Assembly: GCA_963810555.1 (NCBI GenBank)
Contig: CAWENX010000001.1
Span: 124,001-188,000 of the forward strand
Direction: 5' to 3'
Length of the DNA: 64,000 nucleotides
DNA from: G963677325 sp963810555
GTDB lineage: Bacteria; Bacteroidota; Bacteroidia; Bacteroidales; Prolixibacteraceae
The position numbers were made by a program, and so were the translations under genes. Shown piece by piece: positions 45,984 through 56,594 of this stretch; the stretch's first letter is position 1, and each line of letters starts with the position of its first letter. The notes below the pieces were generated by a model. That model ran no database searches and was not told the DNA's origin. It saw nothing but the letters and a program-made list of their open reading frames with translations.

Positions 45984-47502
45984 ATGAAGACATTTAAATT
46001 ATCATCTACTTCTGTTGATTTTTAGTTTCTCTTACTGCTTAGGTCAACCTCTTGAATCACGGCAAGGGATATTTGACCATATTCAGGATATTGGTAAACC
46101 AAAGCACAAGGGATCAACGGTTTATAATTCATCGACACAGGAATACACGCTTACCGGGAGTGGCAAAAATATGTGGTTTAAGGCTGACGAATTTCAATTC
46201 GCTTCTCTTAAAATGGATGGCGACATGATTATAACTGCTTTTTGCAGGTTTGAGGGCAAAGGAGTTGAACCTCACCGGAAGATGGGAATCATGATAAGGG
46301 AAAAGCTTGATTCGGGCGCGCAGTATGCAGATGCAGTGATTCATGGATCAGGACTAACATCTTTGCAATTCCGTCCCGGAGAAAATGAAGATACACAAAC
46401 AATAAAAGCAGATGACAATGCCCCTGAGGCGATTCAGCTTGAGAGAAAAGGGGATACGGTGATCATGAGGATGGCTAAAACAGGTGAGCCATTTGTTGAT
46501 GCGGCAAGGATCAGGATGGTCTTCAACAATCCTGTCTATGTTGGATTGTTTATGTGTTCACACAATCCGGATGTTATCGAGAAAGGAGTTTTTTACAACG
46601 TCAGGATCGATGTTCCCGCTAAAGAGGTTATCGGTAAAAGGAAACAGGCTGCGAGCAGGATCGAAATTCTGGATGTGGAAACCGGACACCGCAAGGTGAT
46701 TTATACGACTAATGATCATGTTGAAGCGCCTAACTGGACAAAGGACGGAAAGTCCCTGATCTTTAATTCAGGAGGATATCTCTATAAATTGCCGGTTACA
46801 GGGGGAATGGCTGTGAAAATCAATACCGGGGAGGTTAGAAATTGCAACAATGATCATAGTCTTTCTTTTGACGGGAAAATGCTGGCTATTTCAAGCGGTA
46901 CAAAAACTCCTGGCGGGAAAACAGGCTCAATGATTTATACAGTCTCAGCCGAGGGTGGGACTCCAAAGGCGATTACCAAAAATGTTCCTTCTTATCTGCA
47001 TGGATGGTCACCTGATGGTAAAACGCTGGTTTACTGTGCTGAACGGAATGGTAATTTCGATGTTTACAGGATTCCAGCAGCCGGCGGGGAAGAGATCAGG
47101 CTGACAGACGCGCAAGGACTGGATGACGGCCCCGAATATTCACCTGATGGTAAATATGTCTATTTCAATTCAGTACGTTCCGGACAAATGAAGATATGGC
47201 GTATGAAGCCGGATGGAAAAAACCAGGAGCAGGTAAGCTTTGGTAATTACAATGATTGGTTTGCCCATATTTCGCCGGACGGCAGGAACATGGTTTATGT
47301 TTCTTTTCCGGACGATGTCCCTCCTGGATTGCATCCGGCGGATAAAAGAGTAATGATTCGTCTGCAGAGCACGGAAAAGTGGAATCCAAAAGTATTGGCT
47401 TATATTTACGGCGGACAGGGTACAATGAATGTTCCTTCCTGGAGTCCTGACAGTAAGTATATAGCATTTGTTTCATTTACTTACGGAGAGCCCCGGTACT
47501 GA
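45984..47502 (+). CDS. Secreted TolB-like beta-propeller protein (frameshift near signal peptide)
   Basis: The mature part begins IFDHIQDIGKPKHKGSTVYN, a DUF1349-like jelly-roll domain (to about residue 190), followed by six or so PD40/WD40-like blades (HSLSFDGKMLAISSG, LHGWSPDGKTLVYCAERNGN, GPEYSPDGKYVYFNSVRSGQ, HISPDGRNMVYVSFP, SWSPDSKYIAFVSF). The literal frame opens only with TTG at 46015. ATG at 45984 starts MKTFKLSSTS and runs into a stop; one indel near 46010 would join it to LIFSFSYCLGQP and make a normal signal peptide. Likely periplasmic or surface-located. It heads a cluster of secreted sugar-active enzymes. Confidence 0.82.
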
Positions 47503-47545
47503 TCACTGATTACTCCCGAAATTCGGTAGTGTTTACAGATTTAAG

Positions 47546-48640
47546 ATGAATAAATATATTTTAATTCCTGCATTGATTTGGTTGATACTCTCGTTTTTAC
47601 CTCCTGATGCTTCAGGATTTGATCAGGGTGATCAGGAGATTAGATACAACGTCAGGTTTGGTGATACCTATCACAATTACAGCAAGGGCAGTTACGTGAG
47701 GATAGGGATTTCATTTAAGAACCTAAAAGAAACACCACTTGATGTTTCCCAGGAAATAGATGTGAACAACTCACGAGGTGAGAAAGTCTGGGATACGTGG
47801 ATAAACATTCAATTACGATCGGAGCAGGAATTTAATATTCCATTTATGGTACCGGTTCCACCGACACCGGGAAGCTATACACTTACCATTCCCCATACTG
47901 CCGGTGCTGATCCGGACCATAAACCTTCGTTCAGATTTGTGGTGATTGAACCTCACATATCAAAGAAACTTTCATTGATTACGGTTGTGGTACCTGAATG
48001 GGAGGATAATCTTAAAAATTTCGTCGATCGATGGGAAATAAAATCATCAACCATATCATTAGGACAGGTTGTATTGTGCGGTAAGAAAACACTCCAACGG
48101 ATGGAAGATGGTGACAGTGAGGCCAGGCAGATGATTGATAAGGCATTAAGACGGGATATGTCTGTGGTTTTTCTTGATTTCGGTCCGGTAGAGATAAAAG
48201 AAAACTCAAATTTAAAAGCTGATTTGCCGAATGATATACAGGTAAATTTTGTAAAAACTGCCATGCCCGAATTGAATTTTATTCCCGATAAGAGTGTTCC
48301 TGCCTTGAATTATGATCTGCCATGGAATGACTTTCAGTCACTCAACGGATTTAATGGAATAAGCATTCCTCCTGTTGATATGAACCTTACAGGCAGGGAG
48401 GCAGAAGTGACACATCTGGCAATAACCGGAAAGAACCCATTCCGTTTTCCGGTTATCGAATTAAAACCAAAAGGAAGGAAAGGTGCGATAATTTTAAGCC
48501 AGGTTATTACGGAAGGGCGACTTGATGAGAAAGTCATTCCCCCAAGAAACAGGTTGGAACTTCCTGCATATGATCCTTTCGCGGTGCAATTTGTACTGAA
48601 TCTTATATCTGCCTCAGTAGGCAATGATTTGCTGAAATAA
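47546..48640 (+). CDS. Secreted protein with Ig-like and amidotransferase-like domains, function unknown
   Basis: This is a 364-residue protein. A signal peptide (LIPALIWLILSFLPPDASG) is followed by a beta-sandwich of about 110 residues (VRIGISFKNLKETPLDVSQE ... PPTPGSYTLTI) and an alpha/beta domain of about 220 residues. Its end, KGRKGAIILSQVITEGRLDE and YDPFAVQFVLNLISAS, resembles the amidotransferase-like domains attached to Bacteroidota beta-galactosidase-type hydrolases. No catalytic residues could be assigned. It lies 43 bp after the propeller gene and was probably transcribed with it. Confidence 0.6.
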   Translation: MNKYILIPALIWLILSFLPPDASGFDQGDQEIRYNVRFGDTYHNYSKGSYVRIGISFKNLKETPLDVSQEIDVNNSRGEKVWDTWINIQLRSEQEFNIPFMVPVPPTPGSYTLTIPHTAGADPDHKPSFRFVVIEPHISKKLSLITVVVPEWEDNLKNFVDRWEIKSSTISLGQVVLCGKKTLQRMEDGDSEARQMIDKALRRDMSVVFLDFGPVEIKENSNLKADLPNDIQVNFVKTAMPELNFIPDKSVPALNYDLPWNDFQSLNGFNGISIPPVDMNLTGREAEVTHLAITGKNPFRFPVIELKPKGRKGAIILSQVITEGRLDEKVIPPRNRLELPAYDPFAVQFVLNLISASVGNDLLK

Positions 48641-48947
48641 GATTAAAGGCTGAAGGTTAAAAGCACTTGCTTCCTTTGGTCTTTAGCCTTTAGCCTCCTT
48701 TAATTTAATTTTCACAAAAAGAAACATAGATGAATATTTATTTAAAAAATTTATTATTATTGTAGTAAAATGGGGTAGAAGGGCCATTTTAATTAAAGAA
48801 TGAAAGAATAAAAGAATAGTACATAAAAACTATTTTGCAATTCTTATTCCTTTAATTCTTTCATCAAACAGATTACCAGATCTTTATGGAATATTTTCCT
48901 GTTCCATATCGTCAGTACACAAACGGTATTAAGTTTACTTTGATATT
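48641..48947. other. 307-bp intergenic region with 8-bp array
   Basis: It starts with a short inverted phrase (GGCTGAAGG at 48647 versus CTTTAGCCTTTAGCC at 48681), then AT-rich sequence, then the two-armed 8-bp array at 48795-48864. No gene is seen. Confidence 0.5.
48795..48864. repeat. 8-bp-period two-armed array, unit AAAGAATN
   Basis: AAAGAAT starts at 48795, 48803 and 48811 (exact 8-bp steps). After about 22 bp a reverse-complement arm follows with ATTCTT, ATTCC and ATTCTTTCAT at 48840, 48846 and 48855. The array can fold as a long AT-rich hairpin. Confidence 0.7.
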
Positions 48948-50423
48948 ATGGTAAAGACAATCGGAAAAACATTAGCATTCTTTTTCATTCTAAGTTTATA
49001 TGCAGGAAAGGCAATTGCTGATCCCATCAGGCTTGATAGCTCAAATCCTCATTATTTTCTCTATAAAGGTAAGCCTACGATCCTGATAACCTCTGCCGAG
49101 CATTACGGTGCAGTAGTTAACCGGGCATTTGATTATGTGCCTTATCTCAATTCATTGAAATCTTATGGATTAAATTATACGCGTATTTATCCCGGTGCTA
49201 TGTTTGAAGCTAAAGATAAATGGATCAGGGCTAATACTCTCGGGGTAGAACCTGACCAATTAATATTACCCTGGGCACGAAGCGATAAACCGGGTTATGC
49301 CCAGGGAGGAAATTTATTTGATCTCGACCGCTGGGACAAAGATTATTTTTTGCGGCTAAAAGATTTTGTAGCACAGGCATCAAAGCGGGATATTATGGTA
49401 GAAATTTGTTTTTACAATGCTCAATATGATGATACCTGGCCGATTTCACCATTGTTTTATAAAAACAATATTCAAGGTGTCGGCAATTGTCATTTTAATG
49501 ATGCACAAACACTGAAGCATCCTGAACTTGTGAAATATGAGGATGCATATGTCGGGAAGATTGTTCAGGAAGTTAATTCTTTTGATAACGTTATTCTTGA
49601 GATCTGCGATGAACCCCTTCTTAACGGCACACCGGTTGATTCAGCAGGAGCATGGATACGTCATATAATACAGGTTATTAAGAAGACTGAGAATAATTTG
49701 CCGAAGAAGCACATTATTGCCCAGCAGATTGAAGGACCGGTAGATGGACCTGTGGATTTATCGAATGATCCGGATATTTCTCTGATTGTGGCACAATATG
49801 ATTGGGCAGCCGGTGATCAGATGGGAGGAATGCAGGCTCTTGATCGTAAATATAAATGCAACAAGGCAATTGAATTAAATGAAACAGATTATTATCCGGT
49901 ATGGTATGGCAAAAATAATGATAAAGTTGCTGCGTCTCGTGTAGAGGCCTGGGAATTTATCGTTGGCGGAGGTGCCGGATTTAACCAGTTAAACGGAATT
50001 TACACAGTAGAGAATCCGGGCGGGAACACTCCTGATAACGCTCAGATATGCAAGGCATTGGAAAGCCTGAAGAAGTTTATTTATAGTTTTGATTTTATAA
50101 AAATGCATCCTGATAAAAGTTTTATTATCAGTGGTATCCCGAAGGATGTTTTTTGCAGGGCGATGAGTGAGAGAGGTAAACAATACGCAATGTACATGCA
50201 CCACAGCGCCAGAATTAGAGAAAGCTCTTATGATGTAAGACCGGGTAATTATCGGGATAAATTGGTTATGTCATTCCCTGCAGGCAGGTATAAAGCAGAA
50301 TGGATTAATCCGGCTGATGGTAATATACTTAAAAAAGAAGAATTTAATGTGACTAAAGAAAATCAGGTATTTGAATCGCCTGAATATTCTATAGATATTG
50401 CTTTAAGGGTAAAAAAGATTTAA
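48948..50423 (+). CDS. Secreted TIM-barrel glycoside hydrolase-like protein (copy 1)
   Basis: This is a 491-residue protein. A signal peptide (LAFFFILSLYAGKAIA) precedes a clan-A-type (beta/alpha)8 barrel. The candidate acid/base is Glu222 in EICDEP; the candidate nucleophile is Glu309 or Glu312 in AIELNET. A C-terminal beta domain follows (PGNYRDKLVMSFPAGRYKAE WINPADG) like the putative collagen-binding domain attached to DUF4038-type hydrolases. The substrate is unknown; a PL8 lyase nearby suggests glycosaminoglycan-like glycans. It is a paralogue of the next gene. Confidence 0.8.
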   Translation: MVKTIGKTLAFFFILSLYAGKAIADPIRLDSSNPHYFLYKGKPTILITSAEHYGAVVNRAFDYVPYLNSLKSYGLNYTRIYPGAMFEAKDKWIRANTLGVEPDQLILPWARSDKPGYAQGGNLFDLDRWDKDYFLRLKDFVAQASKRDIMVEICFYNAQYDDTWPISPLFYKNNIQGVGNCHFNDAQTLKHPELVKYEDAYVGKIVQEVNSFDNVILEICDEPLLNGTPVDSAGAWIRHIIQVIKKTENNLPKKHIIAQQIEGPVDGPVDLSNDPDISLIVAQYDWAAGDQMGGMQALDRKYKCNKAIELNETDYYPVWYGKNNDKVAASRVEAWEFIVGGGAGFNQLNGIYTVENPGGNTPDNAQICKALESLKKFIYSFDFIKMHPDKSFIISGIPKDVFCRAMSERGKQYAMYMHHSARIRESSYDVRPGNYRDKLVMSFPAGRYKAEWINPADGNILKKEEFNVTKENQVFESPEYSIDIALRVKKI

Positions 50424-50610
50424 AAGGGAAATAGGGCATCGCGAAAGCTTTCCGGACAGGAATCAGTTTATGTCTGTCAACTTTTAACTGATAAGTGAAT
50501 ACTATTGATTTTATCTTTTGCCGTTGGCTTTAGCCAACCGGCTTTGATGAAAGAAAAAATATTGTTCAAGGACTTAACTAACATTTAAATTCTATCGAAA
50601 GGGGATTACT

Positions 50611-52107
50611 ATGATTAAAAAACTAATTATCAGCTTATTAGGACTAGCTTCTTTAAGCATTACCTATGCTGAGCCAATCAGACTTCATCCTTTTAATCCG
50701 CATTATTTTCTGTATAATGGAAAGCCTGCAATCTTACTGACATCTGCAGAGATTTACGGAGCAGTATTGAATCTTGATTTTAACTATAATAAATATCTTG
50801 ATGCCCTTGCAGATGGAGGAATGAATTATACGCGGATATATACCGGAGCGTACTTTGAGATGGCAGATAAATGGTTTAAGGATCAAAGCCTTGGGCCTGC
50901 CGATAACAGACTTTGTCTTCCATGGGGCAGGAGTAATGTTCCGGGTTATATCAAGGGAGGGAATAAGTTTGATCTCGACAAATGGAATCCGGAATATTTC
51001 AATCGTTTGAGTGATTTTATCAGTTATGCAGGTGAAAAAGGAGTTATTGTCGAGATATGTTTATTTAATGCACAGAAGCCATGGCAATGGGATTTTCAAC
51101 CAATGAACGGAAATTGTAATGTAAATAATGTCGGATTTTGTAAACACAATGAATTCCAGACATTAAAAGATTTGAAACTGGTTAATTATCAGAAGGCATA
51201 TGTACAGAAAATCACCGAGGCAGTTAATGAGTTCGATAATGTTATTCTTGAAATAATCGATGAACCTACAATTATCAGCGGAGGAGGACCAGGCACCAAC
51301 GCTGCCGATGCAGTTCCGTGGATTAAAGAAATGTTGAAGACTATTGTTGAAACTGAAAATGCTTTACCCCAAAAACACCTTATTGCTCAGCAGGTTGAAG
51401 GTGGTGCAACTCAGGGAATTGTGGATCTTTCTGCAGACACTGCAATTTCAGTGATTGTGGGTCAATATACCTGGCAGAATGTTAACCAGGTCGGAGCATT
51501 GAAACTGCTTGATAAAAAATATCGGTTAGGTAAAATGATTGAATTTAATGAGACTGTTATCTATCCAACAGGATATAAAAATGGTAATACACTTGATGAT
51601 TCACGTGTTGAGTCCTGGGAGTTTATCATTGGCGGAGGAGGGAGTTATAATCAGCTTAACAGTCTTTATACAACGCATAATGAAAATGCAGAAGAGACAG
51701 AGAATTTTAGAGTTCTGCGTCAGTTAAAGATTCTGAAATCATTTATTTGCAGTCTGGATTTCGTGAAGATGAAAAAAAATGATGCATTTACAATTAATAA
51801 TACATCTTCTAAACCTTTTGCCAGAAGTATTTGTGAACAGGGGAAGCAATATGCCTTTTATATGCATCATTCAAAGAATCCAAACGGGAATCCGTCTTTA
51901 TTCACTTATTACCAGGCTGATCCGGGGAAATATACGGAGAATATTACTATTGACATTCCAAAAGGAACTTATCGGGCTGACTGGATTAATCCGGCGACCG
52001 GTAAAATTGTCCGTTCTATATATTTCACTTCGAAAAAGGATAATTATAAATTGACTTCACCTGAATATTCAGTCGATATGGCTTTAAAGATTATCAGGAT
52101 TTTATAA
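50611..52107 (+). CDS. Secreted TIM-barrel glycoside hydrolase-like protein (copy 2)
   Basis: This 498-residue tandem paralogue of the preceding gene has the same architecture: a signal peptide ending near ITYAEPIRL, a barrel with Glu218 in EIIDEP and the IEFNET segment (Glu314), and the same C-terminal domain (YRADWINPATGKIVRS). The two proteins align along their whole length with clear divergence, so the duplication is old and both copies keep the presumed catalytic residues. Its 3' end meets the PL8 gene tail to tail, overlapping by 6 bp. Confidence 0.8.
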   Translation: MIKKLIISLLGLASLSITYAEPIRLHPFNPHYFLYNGKPAILLTSAEIYGAVLNLDFNYNKYLDALADGGMNYTRIYTGAYFEMADKWFKDQSLGPADNRLCLPWGRSNVPGYIKGGNKFDLDKWNPEYFNRLSDFISYAGEKGVIVEICLFNAQKPWQWDFQPMNGNCNVNNVGFCKHNEFQTLKDLKLVNYQKAYVQKITEAVNEFDNVILEIIDEPTIISGGGPGTNAADAVPWIKEMLKTIVETENALPQKHLIAQQVEGGATQGIVDLSADTAISVIVGQYTWQNVNQVGALKLLDKKYRLGKMIEFNETVIYPTGYKNGNTLDDSRVESWEFIIGGGGSYNQLNSLYTTHNENAEETENFRVLRQLKILKSFICSLDFVKMKKNDAFTINNTSSKPFARSICEQGKQYAFYMHHSKNPNGNPSLFTYYQADPGKYTENITIDIPKGTYRADWINPATGKIVRSIYFTSKKDNYKLTSPEYSVDMALKIIRIL

Positions 52108-54208
52108 TTCATATTTTTTTAAGTACATCATCACTGTTTTACCAGCTTCACCTCCCTGAGGGAGGGAAAGATTAATTACTGTCTGTCCATTTTCTATTCG
52201 GAAATTTTCGCCCTGATAATTTCCGCTAATTTTAAGCTGTATATTGACAAGCTTTTGTGTCGGATCCGAAACTGATAAATATGTTCCTCCTTTTGCTTTT
52301 TTCAGCATAACAAGGCAGGGAGTATTCACTTCAACACCTCCAAAAGTATTTGATTTGCAAGGTTTATAGAAAACAATGCCTGCCATTTTTTCATTCGCAG
52401 TCACAACCTCTTGTAAAACATCCGTATTATGGATTCTGAAGGGTTTTTGTTTTTCAATCTGCTCTAACCTTTCCGTTGAAGCATTTGGAACTAAAATATA
52501 ACAGTAAGTTTCATTTGTCGGATTTTTCCCATGATCCAACCATAGATTAAAAATCCTGGAGTATATCTTTTTGTCCTGTAAATAAGTTGCATAACGATAC
52601 CAGGATCCCTCAACTGACTTTGTTTCAAGTTTGATATTCCCTTTCTTTGGAAACAGGTAACCAACATTATCATGTAAGATCCAGGAAGGATTTGTTAAGT
52701 TTTCTTCTTCACTGGCTAAATGAGTTCCAAACTTGGTTTTAATGAAAGGAACATCCTTGTAGAAACATTGATTTACGGATGTTATGACAGGAACATTTTC
52801 AGATGAACTGATACCCGGCTCCAAGGCACACAATCATATCTTGAAACATAAACCATGATTTCTTTGCACTTAAGCCATCCCGTTCAAAATCCATCACAGC
52901 AATCCCGTCGTCGCCGTCTGAAACACCTCCTACGAATTCATTATCCGTAAAGTATCCAACGGCAAGTAATAAAGGAAGTTTCTTATCATCCTGTCCAATT
53001 GTTGCTCCCGGTATTTTCTTCCAGTCCCAGTAAGGGAAAATATTTTCATACTCGTCTCCCCTCGTATATATAAAGGTAACACCATCTCCCATATGATAAC
53101 CATTAACATTCTCATACCTGCTCGATTCAGCTCCCTTTACACTTTTTGAAACCATTTTAACGGAGAAAAAATATTCGGGAGTTCGTTTTACCTGGTATTC
53201 CGATCTCCAGAAATGTTTATCTCCTTCAAGATTTTGCCAATTCAAGGCCTTCTCGTATTCTCCGGCATATGAAGGATCCAGTTTTATCATCATTTCGAAA
53301 ATACCTGAAAGTGTATTTGCTTTTTCTGTTGGTGAATCAGCTTCCAATTTTCTTCCGCAGGCGGGGATGTCGAATCGGCCTTTCCACGTTGCCCATTGAA
53401 GGCCTTCAAGCAGATATTTCCTCAATATCGCTATTTTATTCTCATCAAAGGCATAAGGAGAATTCCTGAGTATTTGAATCCATTTAATCATATCACCAAT
53501 AAAGGACAGGCCGTAATTCCCGAATTGCAGCTGAGGCCCATGTTGGTGAAATGACCAATCGGGCTGAATCCCCTCACTTAACCTCACCGCCAATTCGCCC
53601 TGAATCGATTTGCTGGCAATCCTTACTGAATCGCTGTCTTTCCTTAGCAGTGATTTAAATAAAGTGATCCCCGATACCCAAACTCTGTTTTCTCCGGTAT
53701 ACTTGATTTTTGCACGATTCAGAATGCTGACACCCGGTTCAATTTGTTTTTCGGAAAGCTCATTCTCCATCAATATAAGGATTTGAGCAAGCGTTCCCGG
53801 AGTTCCTATTTCATTGTACCACCATGCATAAGGACTTAGAAAGTTGTTTTTTAGCCAGTAATCAAGTGCAAGATGAATTTTCCCCAAGACTTCCTTATCA
53901 TGATAATACTTGTTCCCTTTAATCTGGTATATTTTAGCGACTGTCAATAATCTGTCCAGATGTTTCTTAGTTCTCCATAGCCCGTCAACTTTATCATCAT
54001 AAATAACATCTGGCCATGAACCATCATCTTTTAAATCAGACAGCCAATTTTCAACTGAATCTGAATTTCCCTTCTCTTCAAGAATATATGAAAGAACATT
54101 TTCATGAAGTTGGACAAGTTCTTTTGGGTAAATGACTGTTGAATTTGAAAAAGCGGAATTGAATAGTAAGACAAAAACTGGCAGGAAAATGAATTGAAAA
54201 GTTTTCAT
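52102..54208 (-). CDS. Polysaccharide lyase family 8 (chondroitin/hyaluronan lyase-like), one frameshift
   Basis: This secreted lyase of about 701 residues has a signal peptide (FIFLPVFVLLFNSAFS), an (alpha/alpha) toroid and beta-sandwich domains. The PL8 catalytic regions are present: YAWWYNEIGTPG (Trp/Asn), SFHQHGPQLQFGNYG (His and Tyr) and ACGRKLEADS (Arg). The frame breaks near 52818: the literal reading gives VCLGAGYQFI-stop; deleting one G from GGG gives VCLGAGISSSENVPVITSV, continuing to YLKKYEL. PL8 enzymes split uronic-acid polysaccharides by beta-elimination. The single homopolymer indel is probably an error. Confidence 0.9.
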
Positions 54209-54218
54209 AGATTTAGAT

Positions 54219-56354
54219 TTAATTTTCTACCTGTTTTATCGAAAACGCGATCCTCTTTCTTGGAATATCGACTTCGAGCACTTTAACCTTAACATGCTGA
54301 TGCAGCTTTACTTCCTGAGAAGGATCGCTTACAAAATGATTGGCCATCTCGCTGATATGTACCAGCCCGTCCTGTTTTACCCCGACATCGACAAATACCC
54401 CAAACCGCGTGATGTTTGTAACGATTCCCGGCAGTGTCATTCCCGGCTTTAAATCATTTATTGAGAATACTTCACTTGAGAATTCAAACACTTTGACTCC
54501 CTTTCTCGGATCCTGTGCCGGTTTGGCCAATTCCATAAAAATGTCCTTTAAAGTAGGCAGGCCAACTTCATCATTAATATACTTTGTAGCGTCGATAGTA
54601 TCAATTAAATCCTGCTTGCCGATAAGCTCTGCAACTTTATATCCCTTATCTTCTGCAATTTTTTCCACCAATAAATATCTTTCAGGATGCACTGCCGAAT
54701 TGTCCAAAGGATTCCCGGCGCCCGGAATCCTTAAAAATCCCGCACACTGCTCAAATGCTTTCGGTCCAAGCCGTTGAACGTTTTTTAATTCCTCTCGCGA
54801 TTTAAATGGCCCGTTTTCAGTGCGGTAGTTGACAATATTCTGTGCAAGCATCGGCCCTAATCCTGAAATAAAGTTTAAAAGGTGGCTGCTTGCCGTATTC
54901 AAATTAACGCCGACAAGATTCACGCACGATTCAACCACATTATCAAGCTGTTTCTGCAGTAACTTCTGATCGACATCATGCTGATATTGTCCAACCCCAA
55001 TCGATTTCGGCTCAATTTTTACCAGTTCAGCCAAAGGATCCATCAGTCGTCTTCCAATTGAAACGGCTCCTCTCACGGTTACATCATATTGGGGAAATTC
55101 ATCACGCGCAATTTTTGAGGCCGAATAGATTGAAGCGCCATCCTCGCTTACCACAAATACCTGTAGATCACGGTCGAACCTCATTTTTTTGATAAATCCT
55201 TCCGTTTCACGGCTTGCTGTTCCGTCGCCAATAGCGACAGCCTCAATTTTGTATGTGCTGACGAGCGAAGAGAGTTTACGCATCGATAGACCTACCTCTG
55301 ACTGAGGCGGATGAGGATAAATGGTTTCGTTATGTAGCAAATTGCCCTGTGCGTCAAGACATACAATTTTACATCCGGTCCGGTATCCCGGATCGATAGC
55401 CAATACTCTTTTCTGTCCAAGAGGAGGAGCAAGAAGCAGTTGGCGCAGATTTTCTGCAAATACTCTGATGGCCTCTTCATCAGCCTGTTCCTTGGATGAA
55501 GTGAAAAATTCTGTCTCAATCGAAGGGGCAATTAATCTTTTATAACTGTCCTTTACGGCCAATGCGACTTGTTTTGCACTCTCATTTTTGCCTTTGACGA
55601 AATAGCCCTCAAGAGATGCAATGGTTTTTTCGTCATCAGGCGCAATGCTTAATTTCAAAAAACCTTCATTCCCACCCCTTCGCATGGCAAGCATTCTGTG
55701 TGAGGGACAACGCCTTAAAGGTTCACTATACTCGAAATAATCCCGGTATTTGGCTCCCTCTTCTTCTTTGCCTTTCACCACCTTTGATGTGATCACTGCC
55801 TCACGTCTGAAGCTTTTTCTGACAATATTCCGGGCCGCCTGATTTTCATTGATCCATTCTGCAATAATATCCCTTGCCCCTTCCAATGCGGCATCGGCAT
55901 CAGGTACTTCATCGTTGACAAACTTCAAAGCCCTCATTTCAGGATCAGGCTCATTTTGCTTCATAATAATCTTTGCAAGCGGCTCCAGTCCCTTTTCGCG
56001 GGCAATCATCGCCCTTGTGCGGCGTTTTGGTTTAAAAGGCAGATAGATATCCTCCAGTTCGTTGAGATCAATACATTCTTCAATCCGGCTTTCCAGTTCA
56101 GGCGTTAAAGGTTCCTGTTCTTTAATCGTATTAAGGATAGTAACCTTCCTTTTTTCCAGTTCCTCAAACCTTTCCTTTTCATCCTTAATCTTACCGACAG
56201 CAACCTCGTCAAGGCTTCCCGTGGCCTCTTTCCTGTAACGTGAAATAAATGGTATTGTCGCCCCTTCTTCGAGCAAATCAATGGTCCGCCCGATCTGCCT
56301 TTCGCTGATTCCAAGCCTTTCGGCAATAATTTTATGGTATTTCTGAAGTATCAT
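54219..56354 (-). CDS. tex: Tex-family RNA-binding transcription accessory protein
   Basis: This 711-residue cytoplasmic protein has the full Tex order: N-terminal helical domain (ISRYRKEATGSLDEVAVGKI), YqgF-like RNase-H fold (RVLAIDPGYRTGCKIVCLD), helix-hairpin-helix pair (TASSHLLNFISGLGPMLAQN) and the C-terminal S1 domain (GIVTNITRFGVFVDVGVKQD GLVHISEMA). Its exact role in transcription or RNA metabolism is not settled in the literature. It separates the PL8 gene from the rest of the glycan cluster and is unrelated to it. Confidence 0.96.
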   Translation of the reverse strand: MILQKYHKIIAERLGISERQIGRTIDLLEEGATIPFISRYRKEATGSLDEVAVGKIKDEKERFEELEKRKVTILNTIKEQEPLTPELESRIEECIDLNELEDIYLPFKPKRRTRAMIAREKGLEPLAKIIMKQNEPDPEMRALKFVNDEVPDADAALEGARDIIAEWINENQAARNIVRKSFRREAVITSKVVKGKEEEGAKYRDYFEYSEPLRRCPSHRMLAMRRGGNEGFLKLSIAPDDEKTIASLEGYFVKGKNESAKQVALAVKDSYKRLIAPSIETEFFTSSKEQADEEAIRVFAENLRQLLLAPPLGQKRVLAIDPGYRTGCKIVCLDAQGNLLHNETIYPHPPQSEVGLSMRKLSSLVSTYKIEAVAIGDGTASRETEGFIKKMRFDRDLQVFVVSEDGASIYSASKIARDEFPQYDVTVRGAVSIGRRLMDPLAELVKIEPKSIGVGQYQHDVDQKLLQKQLDNVVESCVNLVGVNLNTASSHLLNFISGLGPMLAQNIVNYRTENGPFKSREELKNVQRLGPKAFEQCAGFLRIPGAGNPLDNSAVHPERYLLVEKIAEDKGYKVAELIGKQDLIDTIDATKYINDEVGLPTLKDIFMELAKPAQDPRKGVKVFEFSSEVFSINDLKPGMTLPGIVTNITRFGVFVDVGVKQDGLVHISEMANHFVSDPSQEVKLHQHVKVKVLEVDIPRKRIAFSIKQVEN

Positions 56355-56446
56355 ACTTGCAAAGGTAGCAATTATAGGGATTTAGGCTGAAGGCTCTAAA
56401 ACAATTGCACCAAAAGATATCACTTTATCAGACAGTTTTACAGGGC

Positions 56447-56474
56447 GTAGAGACGCGATTAATCGCGTCTCTAC
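56447..56474. repeat. 28-bp perfect palindrome (REP-like)
   Basis: GTAGAGACGCGATT at 56447-56460 abuts its exact reverse complement AATCGCGTCTCTAC at 56461-56474 with no loop. It has the look of a dispersed palindromic intergenic repeat, and I recall very similar sequences recurring in other bacterial genomes, but only one copy was found here. Confidence 0.75.
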
Positions 56475-56500
56475 CTGCTTTGCACCAAAAATGGGTTTGC

Positions 56501-56594
56501 TGTGCTATTGCTGTGCACTTGTTGTGCTATTGCTGTGCACATGTTGTGCCTTAATAGCACAGCCAATACACAATGAGTATACAATAAATACACA
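56501..56594. repeat. 11-bp-period two-armed array, unit TGTGCTATTGC
   Basis: Forward units TGTGC start at 56501, 56512, 56523, 56534 and 56545. Reverse-complement units follow at 56557 (GCACA), 56568 (ACACA), 56579 (ATACA) and 56590 (ACACA). All steps are exactly 11 bp. The layout is the same as at 41286-41381, with an unrelated motif. Confidence 0.9.
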
